DNA of 18,672 bases, taken from assembly GCA_031292465.1 (NCBI GenBank), contig JARLHB010000055.1, positions 1 through 18,672 of the forward strand. Reading direction: 5' to 3'. This stretch comes from Ignavibacteriaceae bacterium. Its GTDB lineage: Bacteria; Bacteroidota; Ignavibacteria; Ignavibacteriales; Ignavibacteriaceae. Positions within the stretch are counted from its first letter, which is position 1, and every line of letters begins with the position of its first letter. A program made the translations under genes and the position numbers. Below, piece by piece: positions 1 to 5,625 of the stretch. A model generated the notes under the pieces. It was given only the letters and a program-made list of their open reading frames with translations. It was not told where the DNA came from and ran no database searches.

Positions 1-1
1 A

Positions 2-304
2 ATGTTTATTACCTACATAATAAAATGCTATCCATATAAATCCTTGATCCTGAAAAGTCATTTACAGCAGCATATACATATCAGTCTGAGAAATACCTAT
101 GAAACTAACCACGATCAACATATAGTAATCGGTATAATCGGCCATGATAACTATCTGAAACTCTTAAACCACTTCGGCAAATCTGGGATTTACTTTAGCA
201 GCTCCTCAGTAATGGCATTAAAGAACAGGAATGTAAACAATAATGATGCCGCGCGCATACTTGAAGTCTCAAACAAGCAATATACAACTGGAGAGAGGAA
301 TTAA
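2..304 (+). CDS. unrecognised open frame, possibly the 3' end of a gene cut by the window edge
   Basis: This frame of about 100 codons ends in TAA at 302-304. Its ATG at base 2 is the first possible codon in the window, so the true start may lie upstream. I see no ribosome binding site, signal peptide or membrane segment, and I recognise no family. The translation is mixed and polar, with a short possible helix near its end (residues about 79-90). Codon use looks more like the core genes downstream than like the A+T-rich operon that follows, so it may be the last gene before that acquired block. It could also be a decayed fragment or a chance frame. Confidence 0.35.
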   Translation: MFITYIIKCYPYKSLILKSHLQQHIHISLRNTYETNHDQHIVIGIIGHDNYLKLLNHFGKSGIYFSSSSVMALKNRNVNNNDAARILEVSNKQYTTGERN

Positions 305-412
305 GCGGGGAGAATTTTGGTAATGAAAAAAGCCGCTCTTCGAATTATGAGTTGTTTGAATGAAATATTTAAAATTCGAACTACTTGAATAAAATCTTTT
401 TATTAAAAATTA
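305..412. other. spacer upstream of the defence-like operon
   Basis: No gene is seen. Two loosely similar stretches (339-366 and 374-396) both run from TTCGAA to a TTGAAT-like end, forming an imperfect direct repeat. The spacer ends in TTAAAAATTA (403-412), a decamer found twice more in the spacer beyond the operon. Confidence 0.4.
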
Positions 413-428
413 TTGACTGAAGTTATTA
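403..428. repeat. left copy of short paired motifs flanking the four-gene operon
   Basis: TTAAAAATTA (403-412) and AGTTATTA (421-428) occur just before the operon. Both recur in the same order just after it, at 3711-3720 and 3723-3730, with a different gap. In DNA this A+T-rich the match could be chance. Confidence 0.3.
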
Positions 429-443
429 TATAACGTAAGTTAT
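413..443 (+). promoter_or_regulatory. candidate promoter with overlapping inverted repeats
   Basis: TTGACT at 413-418 is followed after exactly 17 bases by TAAGTT at 436-441. This fits the TTGACA-N17-TAnnTT pattern of the lexA promoter in this window. Three alternating half-sites surround the -10: GTTAT (422-426), ATAAC (430-434) and GTTAT (439-443). They form two overlapping inverted repeats sharing the middle half-site, and the second covers the -10. That arrangement suggests an operator. No separate controller gene is visible in the operon, so the binding protein is unknown. Confidence 0.5.
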
Positions 444-472
444 CATTAGTATAATTTAAATAATAATTATCG

Positions 473-1402
473 ATGCCTCAAAATATAACAGCTAAAAACA
501 ATAGAACTATAACTCTGAATAAAGAAGAGATTAACATTTTCAGAAATGAATTGCTAAATGTTAATAAAAAAATAAATGTAAGCCAGTTAATTAATCGTGT
601 AATAAATCAAGACCTTAACCAAGTATTCGAATACTTGCCTGAATCTTTTGTTGATCTTCTGTTTATTGACCCGCCATACAATTTAAGTAAAAATTTTAAT
701 GGTAATAAATTTCAAAAAATGTCAGATGAAGGTTATTTCAAATGGGTCGAATCTTGGATAATACCATTAAAGAAAATATTAAAACCTACAGCTTCTATAT
801 ACATATGTGGAGATTGGAGAACTTCTTCAACTCTTCAAAGAATATGTGACACTCATTTTAATTTGCTGAATAGAATAACGTTTGAAAGAGAAAAAGGAAG
901 AGGTTCCTTAAAATCTTGGAAAAATAATTCAGAAGATATTTGGTTTTGTTCTCAATCAAAGAAATACTATTTTAATCCAAATGCAGTTAAACTAAAGAAG
1001 AGAGTAATTGCACCATATACTGAAAATGGTAAACCCAAAGATTGGAATATTGAGACTGATGGTAAATTTAGATTAACCTATCCTTCGAATATTTGGGGCG
1101 ATATAACTATGCCTTTCTGGTCAATGCCAGAAAATACGCCTCACATAACTCAAAAGCCTGAAAAGTTATTAGCTAGAATTATTTTAGCAAGTTCTAAAGA
1201 AGGTGAAATTGTTTTTGACCCTTTTTCGGGCGTCGGGACTACAGGGGTAGTTGCAAAAAAGTTGAATAGAAAATTCGTAATGGTAGAATTGGATGAGGAA
1301 TATTGCCTATATGCTTTAAAACGATTGAATATCGCTGAAAATAATAAAAATATTCAAGGCTATGAAGACGGTATATTTCTAGATAGGAATTCTAAAATAT
1401 AA
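473..1402 (+). CDS. beta-class site-specific DNA methyltransferase (N6-adenine likely)
   Basis: This enzyme should transfer a methyl group from S-adenosylmethionine to a base in a specific DNA sequence. The catalytic motif IV, DPPY, is at residues 66-69. A variable target-recognition region follows (about 120-225), then a conserved stretch with HITQKPE (224-230), then the cofactor-binding motif DPFSGVGTT (249-257) and VELD (271-274). Catalytic motif first and cofactor motif last is the beta-class order, and DPPY rather than SPPY favours adenine N6 methylation. The 309-aa length is normal for a type II enzyme. The ATG at 473 has no clear ribosome binding site, only an A+T-rich leader. It is the first gene of a tight four-gene operon. 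From memory, its relatives sit beside a restriction endonuclease related to the next gene. The target sequence cannot be read from the protein. Confidence 0.93.
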   Translation: MPQNITAKNNRTITLNKEEINIFRNELLNVNKKINVSQLINRVINQDLNQVFEYLPESFVDLLFIDPPYNLSKNFNGNKFQKMSDEGYFKWVESWIIPLKKILKPTASIYICGDWRTSSTLQRICDTHFNLLNRITFEREKGRGSLKSWKNNSEDIWFCSQSKKYYFNPNAVKLKKRVIAPYTENGKPKDWNIETDGKFRLTYPSNIWGDITMPFWSMPENTPHITQKPEKLLARIILASSKEGEIVFDPFSGVGTTGVVAKKLNRKFVMVELDEEYCLYALKRLNIAENNKNIQGYEDGIFLDRNSKI

Positions 1403-1421
1403 ATAATAGATCGGGGAAAAA

Positions 1422-2090
1422 ATGGGTAATGATATACTTAATAATCAAAAATTCCTTCCTGTTGAAAGGAAAATAAAAGACTATCTTAATAGCCTTAACC
1501 TAGAAGACATCGGAATTACGGAAACGGTTAGAACGATAGGAGATAAAATACCAGAAATATTATCTAGCGTTATCGAATCATATCTTAATGAATTATCCAA
1601 AGAATTTAAATATACTCACAGCGGTAAATCAATAGCAAACTTTGAATTTATTGATGCAGAAGATAACCACTATTTTATTAATGTTGTCACACATTGCATG
1701 GATAAAAAAATGAGCAGACCAAATTTAACTTCTGTAAAGCGTTTGTTCAATCTCTATATTGATAATAGGAACTATTTCATAATTTTATTAATTGATTACT
1801 ATAAAAGTAGAAAAACAGATTTTGTTTCAAGTGTCAAATTTATACCAATAGAATATATTTCAATAGACAGTTTGGGATTTGGTGCACTAGGTACAGGCCA
1901 AATACAAATTAAAAAGGCTAATGAAATTATTATCAGAGAACAAAATAGAGAAGATTGGATGTTAATGTTTACAGGCTCTTTAATCGATTTTTATTATAAG
2001 TTAATTTTAACCACAAAAGAAAGAATAGCCGAAACTTTAACTATAAATGAAGATTGGAAACATCGAAAAGAGCTTCAAAATCAATTATAA
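1422..2090 (+). CDS. restriction endonuclease-like protein with apparently lost catalytic residues
   Basis: It follows the methyltransferase by 19 bases, with a GGGGA ribosome binding site just upstream, which is the classic position of a cognate restriction enzyme. It has 222 residues, with no membrane segment or signal peptide. Residues 66-109 carry the layout I associate with a PD-(D/E)xK family: SIA-x-F-x-FID, a turn, a beta strand ending in x-V-x-TH, then PNLTSVKRL at 100-108. In the relatives I recall, the strand reads D-V-K-T-H and the earlier motif has Asp. Here these positions are N87-V88-V89-T90-H91 and N73, so both acidic residues are Asn and the lysine is Val. If that alignment is right, the protein may bind DNA but should not cut it. 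The rest of the fold looks intact and the frame is open, so this is not simple decay. The family assignment is from memory and moderate. Confidence 0.6.
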   Translation: MGNDILNNQKFLPVERKIKDYLNSLNLEDIGITETVRTIGDKIPEILSSVIESYLNELSKEFKYTHSGKSIANFEFIDAEDNHYFINVVTHCMDKKMSRPNLTSVKRLFNLYIDNRNYFIILLIDYYKSRKTDFVSSVKFIPIEYISIDSLGFGALGTGQIQIKKANEIIIREQNREDWMLMFTGSLIDFYYKLILTTKERIAETLTINEDWKHRKELQNQL

Positions 2091-2107
2091 ATATCGGGGA
2101 TATATAA

Positions 2108-3055
2108 ATGGCTAATAATATACGACTAGAGTGTTACACTCTTAGGATTAGACACTTAAGAGAGGGCAATTATTTATTACTAAACGACATTAATGGCGGA
2201 GACCTATTCAATATTTTTATTGATTATTTTAATAAATTCAATACTAAGTTGATAGTAGATAATGATCAAACAAAGACTTTACAATTTAGCTCGATAAAAC
2301 TTCATAAAGATATTCAAGGAAGGGTATTAAGTGGTATAATTGAGTGCGGTGAATATGGTATTGAAAGCGATATTAAAGATACTATAACTGGTGCAGAAAA
2401 ATATCATAAACAAGTAACTGATACAGATAGCATGCCATTTTACTTTTTAGTTAAAATTCCTGAAAATCATGATAAAGCAATTTTAATTCTACAGAGAACA
2501 GGCATTCACGGAATTCATACTATCTTTAGAAGGCATTTTGAAGAATATATAAAAAATATCGCTGAGGATATAACCGTAGAATTTAACACTTTAGTCTCTA
2601 AAGATTTAGCTAATACTTTTATTGAAAAAGGTGGAATTAGAGAAATAGCACTAAGAAAATACAATATGCCGGCAGATATAGCAAGTAAGTTAGGGCTAAA
2701 GAATCACAAAGAGGATTCAATTGTTGCCGAAATTAAGTTTTCGGCCCAGGGGAAAAATAAATTTTTACCACTTAGGGATAGGGTTCAGAAATTCATGTCT
2801 GATGGTAATACGAAATTTTTTGATTTACAAGCATTAAATAATTTGGGCTTTGAAGGTGAATATGATACTATTATTAAAACAAAATTAAATGGCACTACCA
2901 GAACAATAGATTTGTCTGCTACAGGAGAAATAAGGCCATATTATGATATTGATCGTGAAGTAGAAAAAGGTAAAGATAGACATCCAATTTTTGAAAGCAT
3001 TGATACGATTTCTAAAAAGCTAATGAATGATTTATATGAAGAGATATATGCTTAA
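2108..3055 (+). CDS. RexA-like candidate sensor protein, 315 aa, otherwise unrecognised
   Basis: This soluble 315-residue protein has no signal peptide or membrane helix. It starts 17 bases after the previous gene behind a CGGGGA site and ends two bases before a small membrane-protein gene. I know no named domain for it. Two stretches recall phage lambda RexA. One is the central segment around 108-148, with a Met-Pro-Phe-Tyr-Phe-Leu core followed by a short strand and FRRHFEEYI. The other is the C-terminal segment 253-315, an alternating strand pair, a Gly-Glu/His turn and a final helix. In lambda, RexA (279 aa) senses a protein-DNA complex and opens the membrane protein RexB. The pairing with a four-helix membrane protein strengthens the idea. 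The match is weak and made by eye. A Kiwa-like KwaB (DUF4868) is an alternative. Confidence 0.45.
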   Translation: MANNIRLECYTLRIRHLREGNYLLLNDINGGDLFNIFIDYFNKFNTKLIVDNDQTKTLQFSSIKLHKDIQGRVLSGIIECGEYGIESDIKDTITGAEKYHKQVTDTDSMPFYFLVKIPENHDKAILILQRTGIHGIHTIFRRHFEEYIKNIAEDITVEFNTLVSKDLANTFIEKGGIREIALRKYNMPADIASKLGLKNHKEDSIVAEIKFSAQGKNKFLPLRDRVQKFMSDGNTKFFDLQALNNLGFEGEYDTIIKTKLNGTTRTIDLSATGEIRPYYDIDREVEKGKDRHPIFESIDTISKKLMNDLYEEIYA

Positions 3056-3057
3056 TT

Positions 3058-3564
3058 ATGATGATATTTGAAAAAATAAATATAACACAAATCATTAATG
3101 ATCATATAGAAACTCTAGTTAATGATAATAAAAAAAGGCCTGGACTTGATGATTGTATAACATTTTTACTTTTACCGATTTTTATTAGTACCCTTCTGTT
3201 ATTTCTTAAAGTCTATTTAGATGTAAATGTAATCAATATTATTATTACTGCTTTAGCTATTCTACTTGGTTTATTATTTAATGTTATTATTATTTTATTT
3301 GATATAATTAAAAGAGATTCTACAAAAAAAATAAAGAATAATATTTTAGAGCAACTTATTTCTAATATATCTTTTGCTATACTTCTTTCAATTTTTGCAA
3401 TTATAATGGTGTTGTGTACTTTTATAAATAACTGTTTTATAAGATTAGTTATTCATTGGTATATTTATTTTATATTAAGTCTTTTCCTTCTTACTGTATT
3501 AATGATATTAAAAAGAATCTATACTCTTTTTAAAAATGAGATAAAAGAAATTGAAAATAATTAA
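3058..3564 (+). CDS. small four-helix inner-membrane protein, RexB-like candidate effector
   Basis: After a charged N-terminal stretch of about 32 residues come four hydrophobic helices at roughly 33-54, 58-84, 100-123 and 128-155, then a short Lys/Glu tail. The loop between helices 2 and 3 is positively charged (KRDSTKKIKNN, 85-95), so both ends and this loop should face the cytoplasm. Lambda RexB (144 aa) has the same plan: two helices, a basic Arg/Lys loop, two helices and a basic tail. RexB is an ion channel that depolarises the cell on phage infection. Two adjacent ATGs (3058, 3061) can both serve as start. The gene begins two bases after the RexA-like gene, so the two are probably translationally coupled. 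A membrane-effector role is inferred from topology and context only, since short four-helix proteins are common. Confidence 0.6.
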   Translation: MMIFEKINITQIINDHIETLVNDNKKRPGLDDCITFLLLPIFISTLLLFLKVYLDVNVINIIITALAILLGLLFNVIIILFDIIKRDSTKKIKNNILEQLISNISFAILLSIFAIIMVLCTFINNCFIRLVIHWYIYFILSLFLLTVLMILKRIYTLFKNEIKEIENN

Positions 3565-3702
3565 TTATCTCACTTTTATTTATCCATAATATAGTAATTC
3601 AAAACTACTTTAAATAATTTTCACATGCTTAAATCTGGAAAAGGTCAGTCAGTAAATTAAGAATATAAAAATCTGCACAAATCAACTTTTACACTTCATT
3701 TT

Positions 3703-3834
3703 ATGTCACTTTAAAAATTAAAAGTTATTAACAATCACTAAAGTAACTATTTATGTATTTGCATCTTATATAGAAGTGAGTGGATAACGGATGTAACTTT
3801 AAATGTCACTGTAAATAACGATTTAAAATGACAT
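3703..3834. repeat. ATGTCA box cluster
   Basis: ATGTCACT is present twice in direct orientation (3703-3710, 3803-3810) and once inverted with one change (3827-3834). Similar TTTAAA-type sequence adjoins the 3703 and 3827 copies. It could be protein-binding boxes or the remains of a mobile element end. Confidence 0.35.
3711..3730. repeat. right copy of short paired motifs flanking the four-gene operon
   Basis: TTAAAAATTA (3711-3720) is followed two bases later by AGTTATTA (3723-3730), matching the left copy at 403-428. A third TTAAAAATTA is at 3862-3871. The pair could mark old insertion boundaries, but no target-site duplication or integrase is visible. Confidence 0.3.
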
Positions 3835-3899
3835 AGAATTTTTATTTAGATAAGCTGATATTTAAAAATTAACCGGCGAATTAAATACCGTTAAACGCA

Positions 3900-3914
3900 C
3901 ATTAATCGTTAATG
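3900..3914. repeat. 15-bp palindrome CATTAA-TCG-TTAATG
   Basis: This perfect 6-bp inverted repeat has a 3-bp centre and is flanked by direct repeats of TTAAACG (3891-3897 and 3924-3930). It is a possible operator. No adjacent promoter can be assigned with confidence. Confidence 0.35.
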
Positions 3915-4103
3915 ATTGGATTATTAAACGTTTGTTACGAAAGATTATGTCTTCTCGAATTTGTCTTTCTCAAATTACATTTCAACTTATAGAAACTTTA
4001 GGATATTGAAATAATCTATAATATTGATAGTCCCCCCAAAAGAGTGAGGGAATAGTTCCAATGTCCATCCGTCACACATCCAAAAATATTTTTAAAATAG
4101 ATC

Positions 4104-4134
4104 TTGACAAGTGCTCATATGAGCACTATATTTG
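4104..4134 (+). promoter_or_regulatory. lexA promoter
   Basis: A consensus TTGACA at 4104-4109 is followed after 17 bases by TATATTTG at 4127-4134, which reads both as a sigma-70 -10 (TATATT) and as the Bacteroidetes TAnnTTTG element. The spacer is filled by the 18-bp palindrome, so repressor binding there would exclude RNA polymerase. Confidence 0.8.
4110..4127. promoter_or_regulatory. probable LexA operator (SOS box), perfect 18-bp palindrome
   Basis: AGTGCTCATATGAGCACT is identical on both strands and lies exactly between the -35 and -10 of lexA, as expected for autoregulation. It is unlike the E. coli box (CTGT-N8-ACAG) and the Gram-positive GAAC-N4-GTTC box. It resembles the Fibrobacter box as I recall it (TGCNC-N4-GTGCA), differing at one position. 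A second, asymmetric copy is at 4138-4155. Confidence 0.75.
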
Positions 4135-4137
4135 AGT

Positions 4138-4155
4138 AGTAAACAAATGAGCACT
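4138..4155. promoter_or_regulatory. second, degenerate LexA operator
   Basis: The right half, ATGAGCACT (4147-4155), is a perfect copy of the operator half-site. The left half, AGTAAACAA (4138-4146), keeps five of nine positions. It starts 28 bases after the first box, close to the expected transcription start, so it could support cooperative repression. Confidence 0.5.
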
Positions 4156-4172
4156 AATAAAGGAAACAAATT

Positions 4173-4826
4173 ATGAAAGATCAGCTTACAGACAGGCAGG
4201 AAGAAATTCTGAACTTCATTAAGCAGTTCCGTTCCGAAACGGGGTATCCCCCGACTTTAAGAGAAATCGGAAAGAAATTTGATATTTCCTCTACATTCGG
4301 CGTAAAGCGCCACCTTGATGCTCTTGTTAAAAAAGGCTACCTGAATATCGAAAGCAATGCAAGCAGGGGTATATCTTTTCAAAAAGATGACGATAATGAT
4401 AATAAAGTGAACCTGTTTCAGATTGAAAAGGATCACGGCTTTAAGAAAATACCGGTCGTTGGACGCGTTGCTGCAGGCTCCCCGATACTGGCGGAAGAAA
4501 ATATAGACGGCAGCATAGTTATAGATTCATCATTCTCAAAAATGTCCGATGATTGTTTTGCGCTGAAGGTTAAAGGCGACAGTATGATAAACGCAGGAAT
4601 TTTTGAAGGAGATGTGGTAATAGTTTCATCAAAGAGAGCGGCCTCTAACGGAGATATCGTAGTAGCCCTTATAAACGATGAAGCTACCGTAAAAACTTAT
4701 GAAAATAAAAACGGCAAAATAAGATTGATTCCGCAGAATGAATTATATCAGCCGATAGAAATATTAAATAACGAAGAATTTAAACTTGCCGGTAAAGTTG
4801 TTGGTGTTGTAAGGTGGTTTAATTAA
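4173..4826 (+). CDS. lexA: LexA, SOS-response repressor and self-cleaving protease
   Basis: LexA represses DNA-damage genes and cleaves itself when RecA filaments form. The N-terminal winged helix spans residues 1-70, with PPTLREIG and a recognition helix near 39-54 that reads SSTFGVKRHLDAL. That differs from the E. coli helix, in keeping with the unusual operator. The scissile Ala-Gly is at 101-102 in GRVAAG. The peptidase S24 domain carries the catalytic serine in GDSM (S137) and the catalytic lysine in the segment ATVKTY (K174). At 217 aa it is slightly longer than E. coli LexA (202 aa), mainly because of an acidic Asp/Asn-rich linker at about 71-80. The ATG follows AAAGGA with normal spacing. 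It leads a three-gene operon. Presence of lexA argues against a typical Bacteroidetes genome. Confidence 0.96.
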   Translation: MKDQLTDRQEEILNFIKQFRSETGYPPTLREIGKKFDISSTFGVKRHLDALVKKGYLNIESNASRGISFQKDDDNDNKVNLFQIEKDHGFKKIPVVGRVAAGSPILAEENIDGSIVIDSSFSKMSDDCFALKVKGDSMINAGIFEGDVVIVSSKRAASNGDIVVALINDEATVKTYENKNGKIRLIPQNELYQPIEILNNEEFKLAGKVVGVVRWFN

Positions 4827-4848
4827 ACCTTGTAAAAACGGAGTAAAT

Positions 4849-5097
4849 ATGAAAACAGAAATATTTTCGTCAGCAATACACAATCGTAACAAAGTAAGCT
4901 TTTTGTACGGCCTTAATGAGGTTCTGCTTGACCCTTATTATATAACAAGGGAAAAGAACGGTAAAAAAGTTATTTACGGCAGAGCTTTTAATTCTTGCGA
5001 AGTAAAGAAATTCGAATACAAAAAAATAGCTAATATCAAAATAATAAAAGAAGCAAAGTTCTCGCCGATTATCCCAATACTGTCTAAAGCGGTTTGA
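4849..5097 (+). CDS. stand-alone mini WYL-like domain protein
   Basis: This 82-residue protein matches the outline of a single WYL domain. It has an opening helix with HNRNKVSFLY (11-20), a proline-containing strand LLDPYYITREKNGKK (26-40), the region VIYGRAF (41-47) where the family has its WYL signature, and a closing strand with the hydrophobic-Lys-I pattern (residues 55-66). WYL domains bind nucleic acid or nucleotides and regulate DNA-damage and phage-response genes. They are normally joined to a helix-turn-helix domain, which is missing here, and the Trp-Tyr-Leu signature itself is not kept. The gene lies 22 bases after lexA behind a GGAG site and 16 bases before the next gene, so it should be SOS-induced with lexA. 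It could modulate LexA or its neighbour. The domain call is made by eye. Confidence 0.6.
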   Translation: MKTEIFSSAIHNRNKVSFLYGLNEVLLDPYYITREKNGKKVIYGRAFNSCEVKKFEYKKIANIKIIKEAKFSPIIPILSKAV

Positions 5098-5113
5098 TAC
5101 TGAGGAGGTTATT

Positions 5114-5545
5114 ATGCTTGAATTAATGAAAAGAAGAACAATAGATTTGCTTGTAGAGCAATTCTGGAAAAGGGGTTATTTAACTGTCAGCAGGAAGTTC
5201 GGAACTTATCTGCCGGAGCCTTCAAAAATCGGCAGGTTTGACGTTGATATAGTTGCTAAGTATAAAAATAATTATGCCCTTGGGGTTACGTTAACAAATG
5301 AAGATATTGACGATAACTTAATAATAGACAGGCTGAATTTTCTTGCAACAAGGCAGACTAAGTACACAAACAAAAAAGTGCTTTTGTTTATCGGCGTTCC
5401 TTCCGGGCTTTTTGCAAATGCCAAGATAATAGTTGAAAAACTGGAACCCGAAGCAAGAAAAAATATCCGTTTGTTTCCTATTAGCGAAAAGGCGGCAGTT
5501 CAGAGAAGAAGCAGCAGGGAAAAAGGGAATGTGCTGTTTTCGTAG
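5114..5545 (+). CDS. small PD-(D/E)xK nuclease-fold-like protein, apparently non-catalytic
   Basis: This 143-residue soluble protein starts behind a very strong ribosome binding site (GAGGAGG) as the third gene of the lexA operon. Residues 1-25 form a basic helix, followed by GRFDVDIVA (40-48), a Lys/Asn turn, and the strand YALGVTL (54-60). This is the helix, Asp strand, (D/E)xK strand order of a restriction-type nuclease core. D45 would be the first acid, but the (D/E)xK position reads G57-V58-T59. A later helix (65-82) and the strand KVLLFIGVP (88-96) complete an alpha/beta fold. A basic tail, QRRSSREK (130-137), could contact nucleic acid. I cannot name the family. Position suggests a role in the DNA-damage response, as a DNA-binding accessory factor or an enzyme with shifted active-site residues. 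Confidence 0.5.
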   Translation: MLELMKRRTIDLLVEQFWKRGYLTVSRKFGTYLPEPSKIGRFDVDIVAKYKNNYALGVTLTNEDIDDNLIIDRLNFLATRQTKYTNKKVLLFIGVPSGLFANAKIIVEKLEPEARKNIRLFPISEKAAVQRRSSREKGNVLFS

Positions 5546-5591
5546 GACAAAATTTTAAGTTAGTGTAATATTTTATTAAAATGTAATTAAA

Positions 5592-5625
5592 CGCCGGACA
5601 GTAAGTTATGCAAGGCTGTCCGGCG
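5592..5625 (+). terminator. strong hairpin after the lexA operon
   Basis: A perfect 10-bp stem, CGCCGGACAG with CTGTCCGGCG, encloses a 14-base loop. It lies 46 bases past the last stop codon, so it probably ends or protects the lexA transcript. No T-run follows, so it is not a textbook intrinsic terminator. Confidence 0.55.

Larger units (their letters stand above)
3565..4103. other. long A+T-rich intergenic spacer between the defence-like operon and lexA
   Basis: No gene is seen on either strand. A perfect A/T-only 12-bp palindrome overlaps the stop codon of the previous gene (3557-3568). The octamer ATGTCACT occurs at 3703-3710 and again exactly 100 bases on at 3803-3810. An inverted form (AATGACAT) lies at 3827-3834, making an imperfect hairpin with the second copy. 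ATAACG occurs at 3784-3789 and 3815-3820, and is also in the upstream promoter at 430-435. A 6+3+6 palindrome lies at 3900-3914, flanked by TTAAACG at 3891-3897 and 3924-3930. A C-run and G-rich stretch near 4031-4051 precedes the lexA promoter. Confidence 0.6.

Noticed and set aside
2108..3564. Kiwa-type defence pair (four-helix KwaA plus about 315-aa KwaB)
   Set aside because: Sizes and topology also fit Kiwa, but the membrane gene comes second here and I see no KwaB-like pattern. RexAB is the closer reading. It is not excluded without a profile search.
3625..3660. Twelve-codon frame in the spacer after the defence-like operon
   Set aside because: It is too short and has no ribosome binding site or conserved context.
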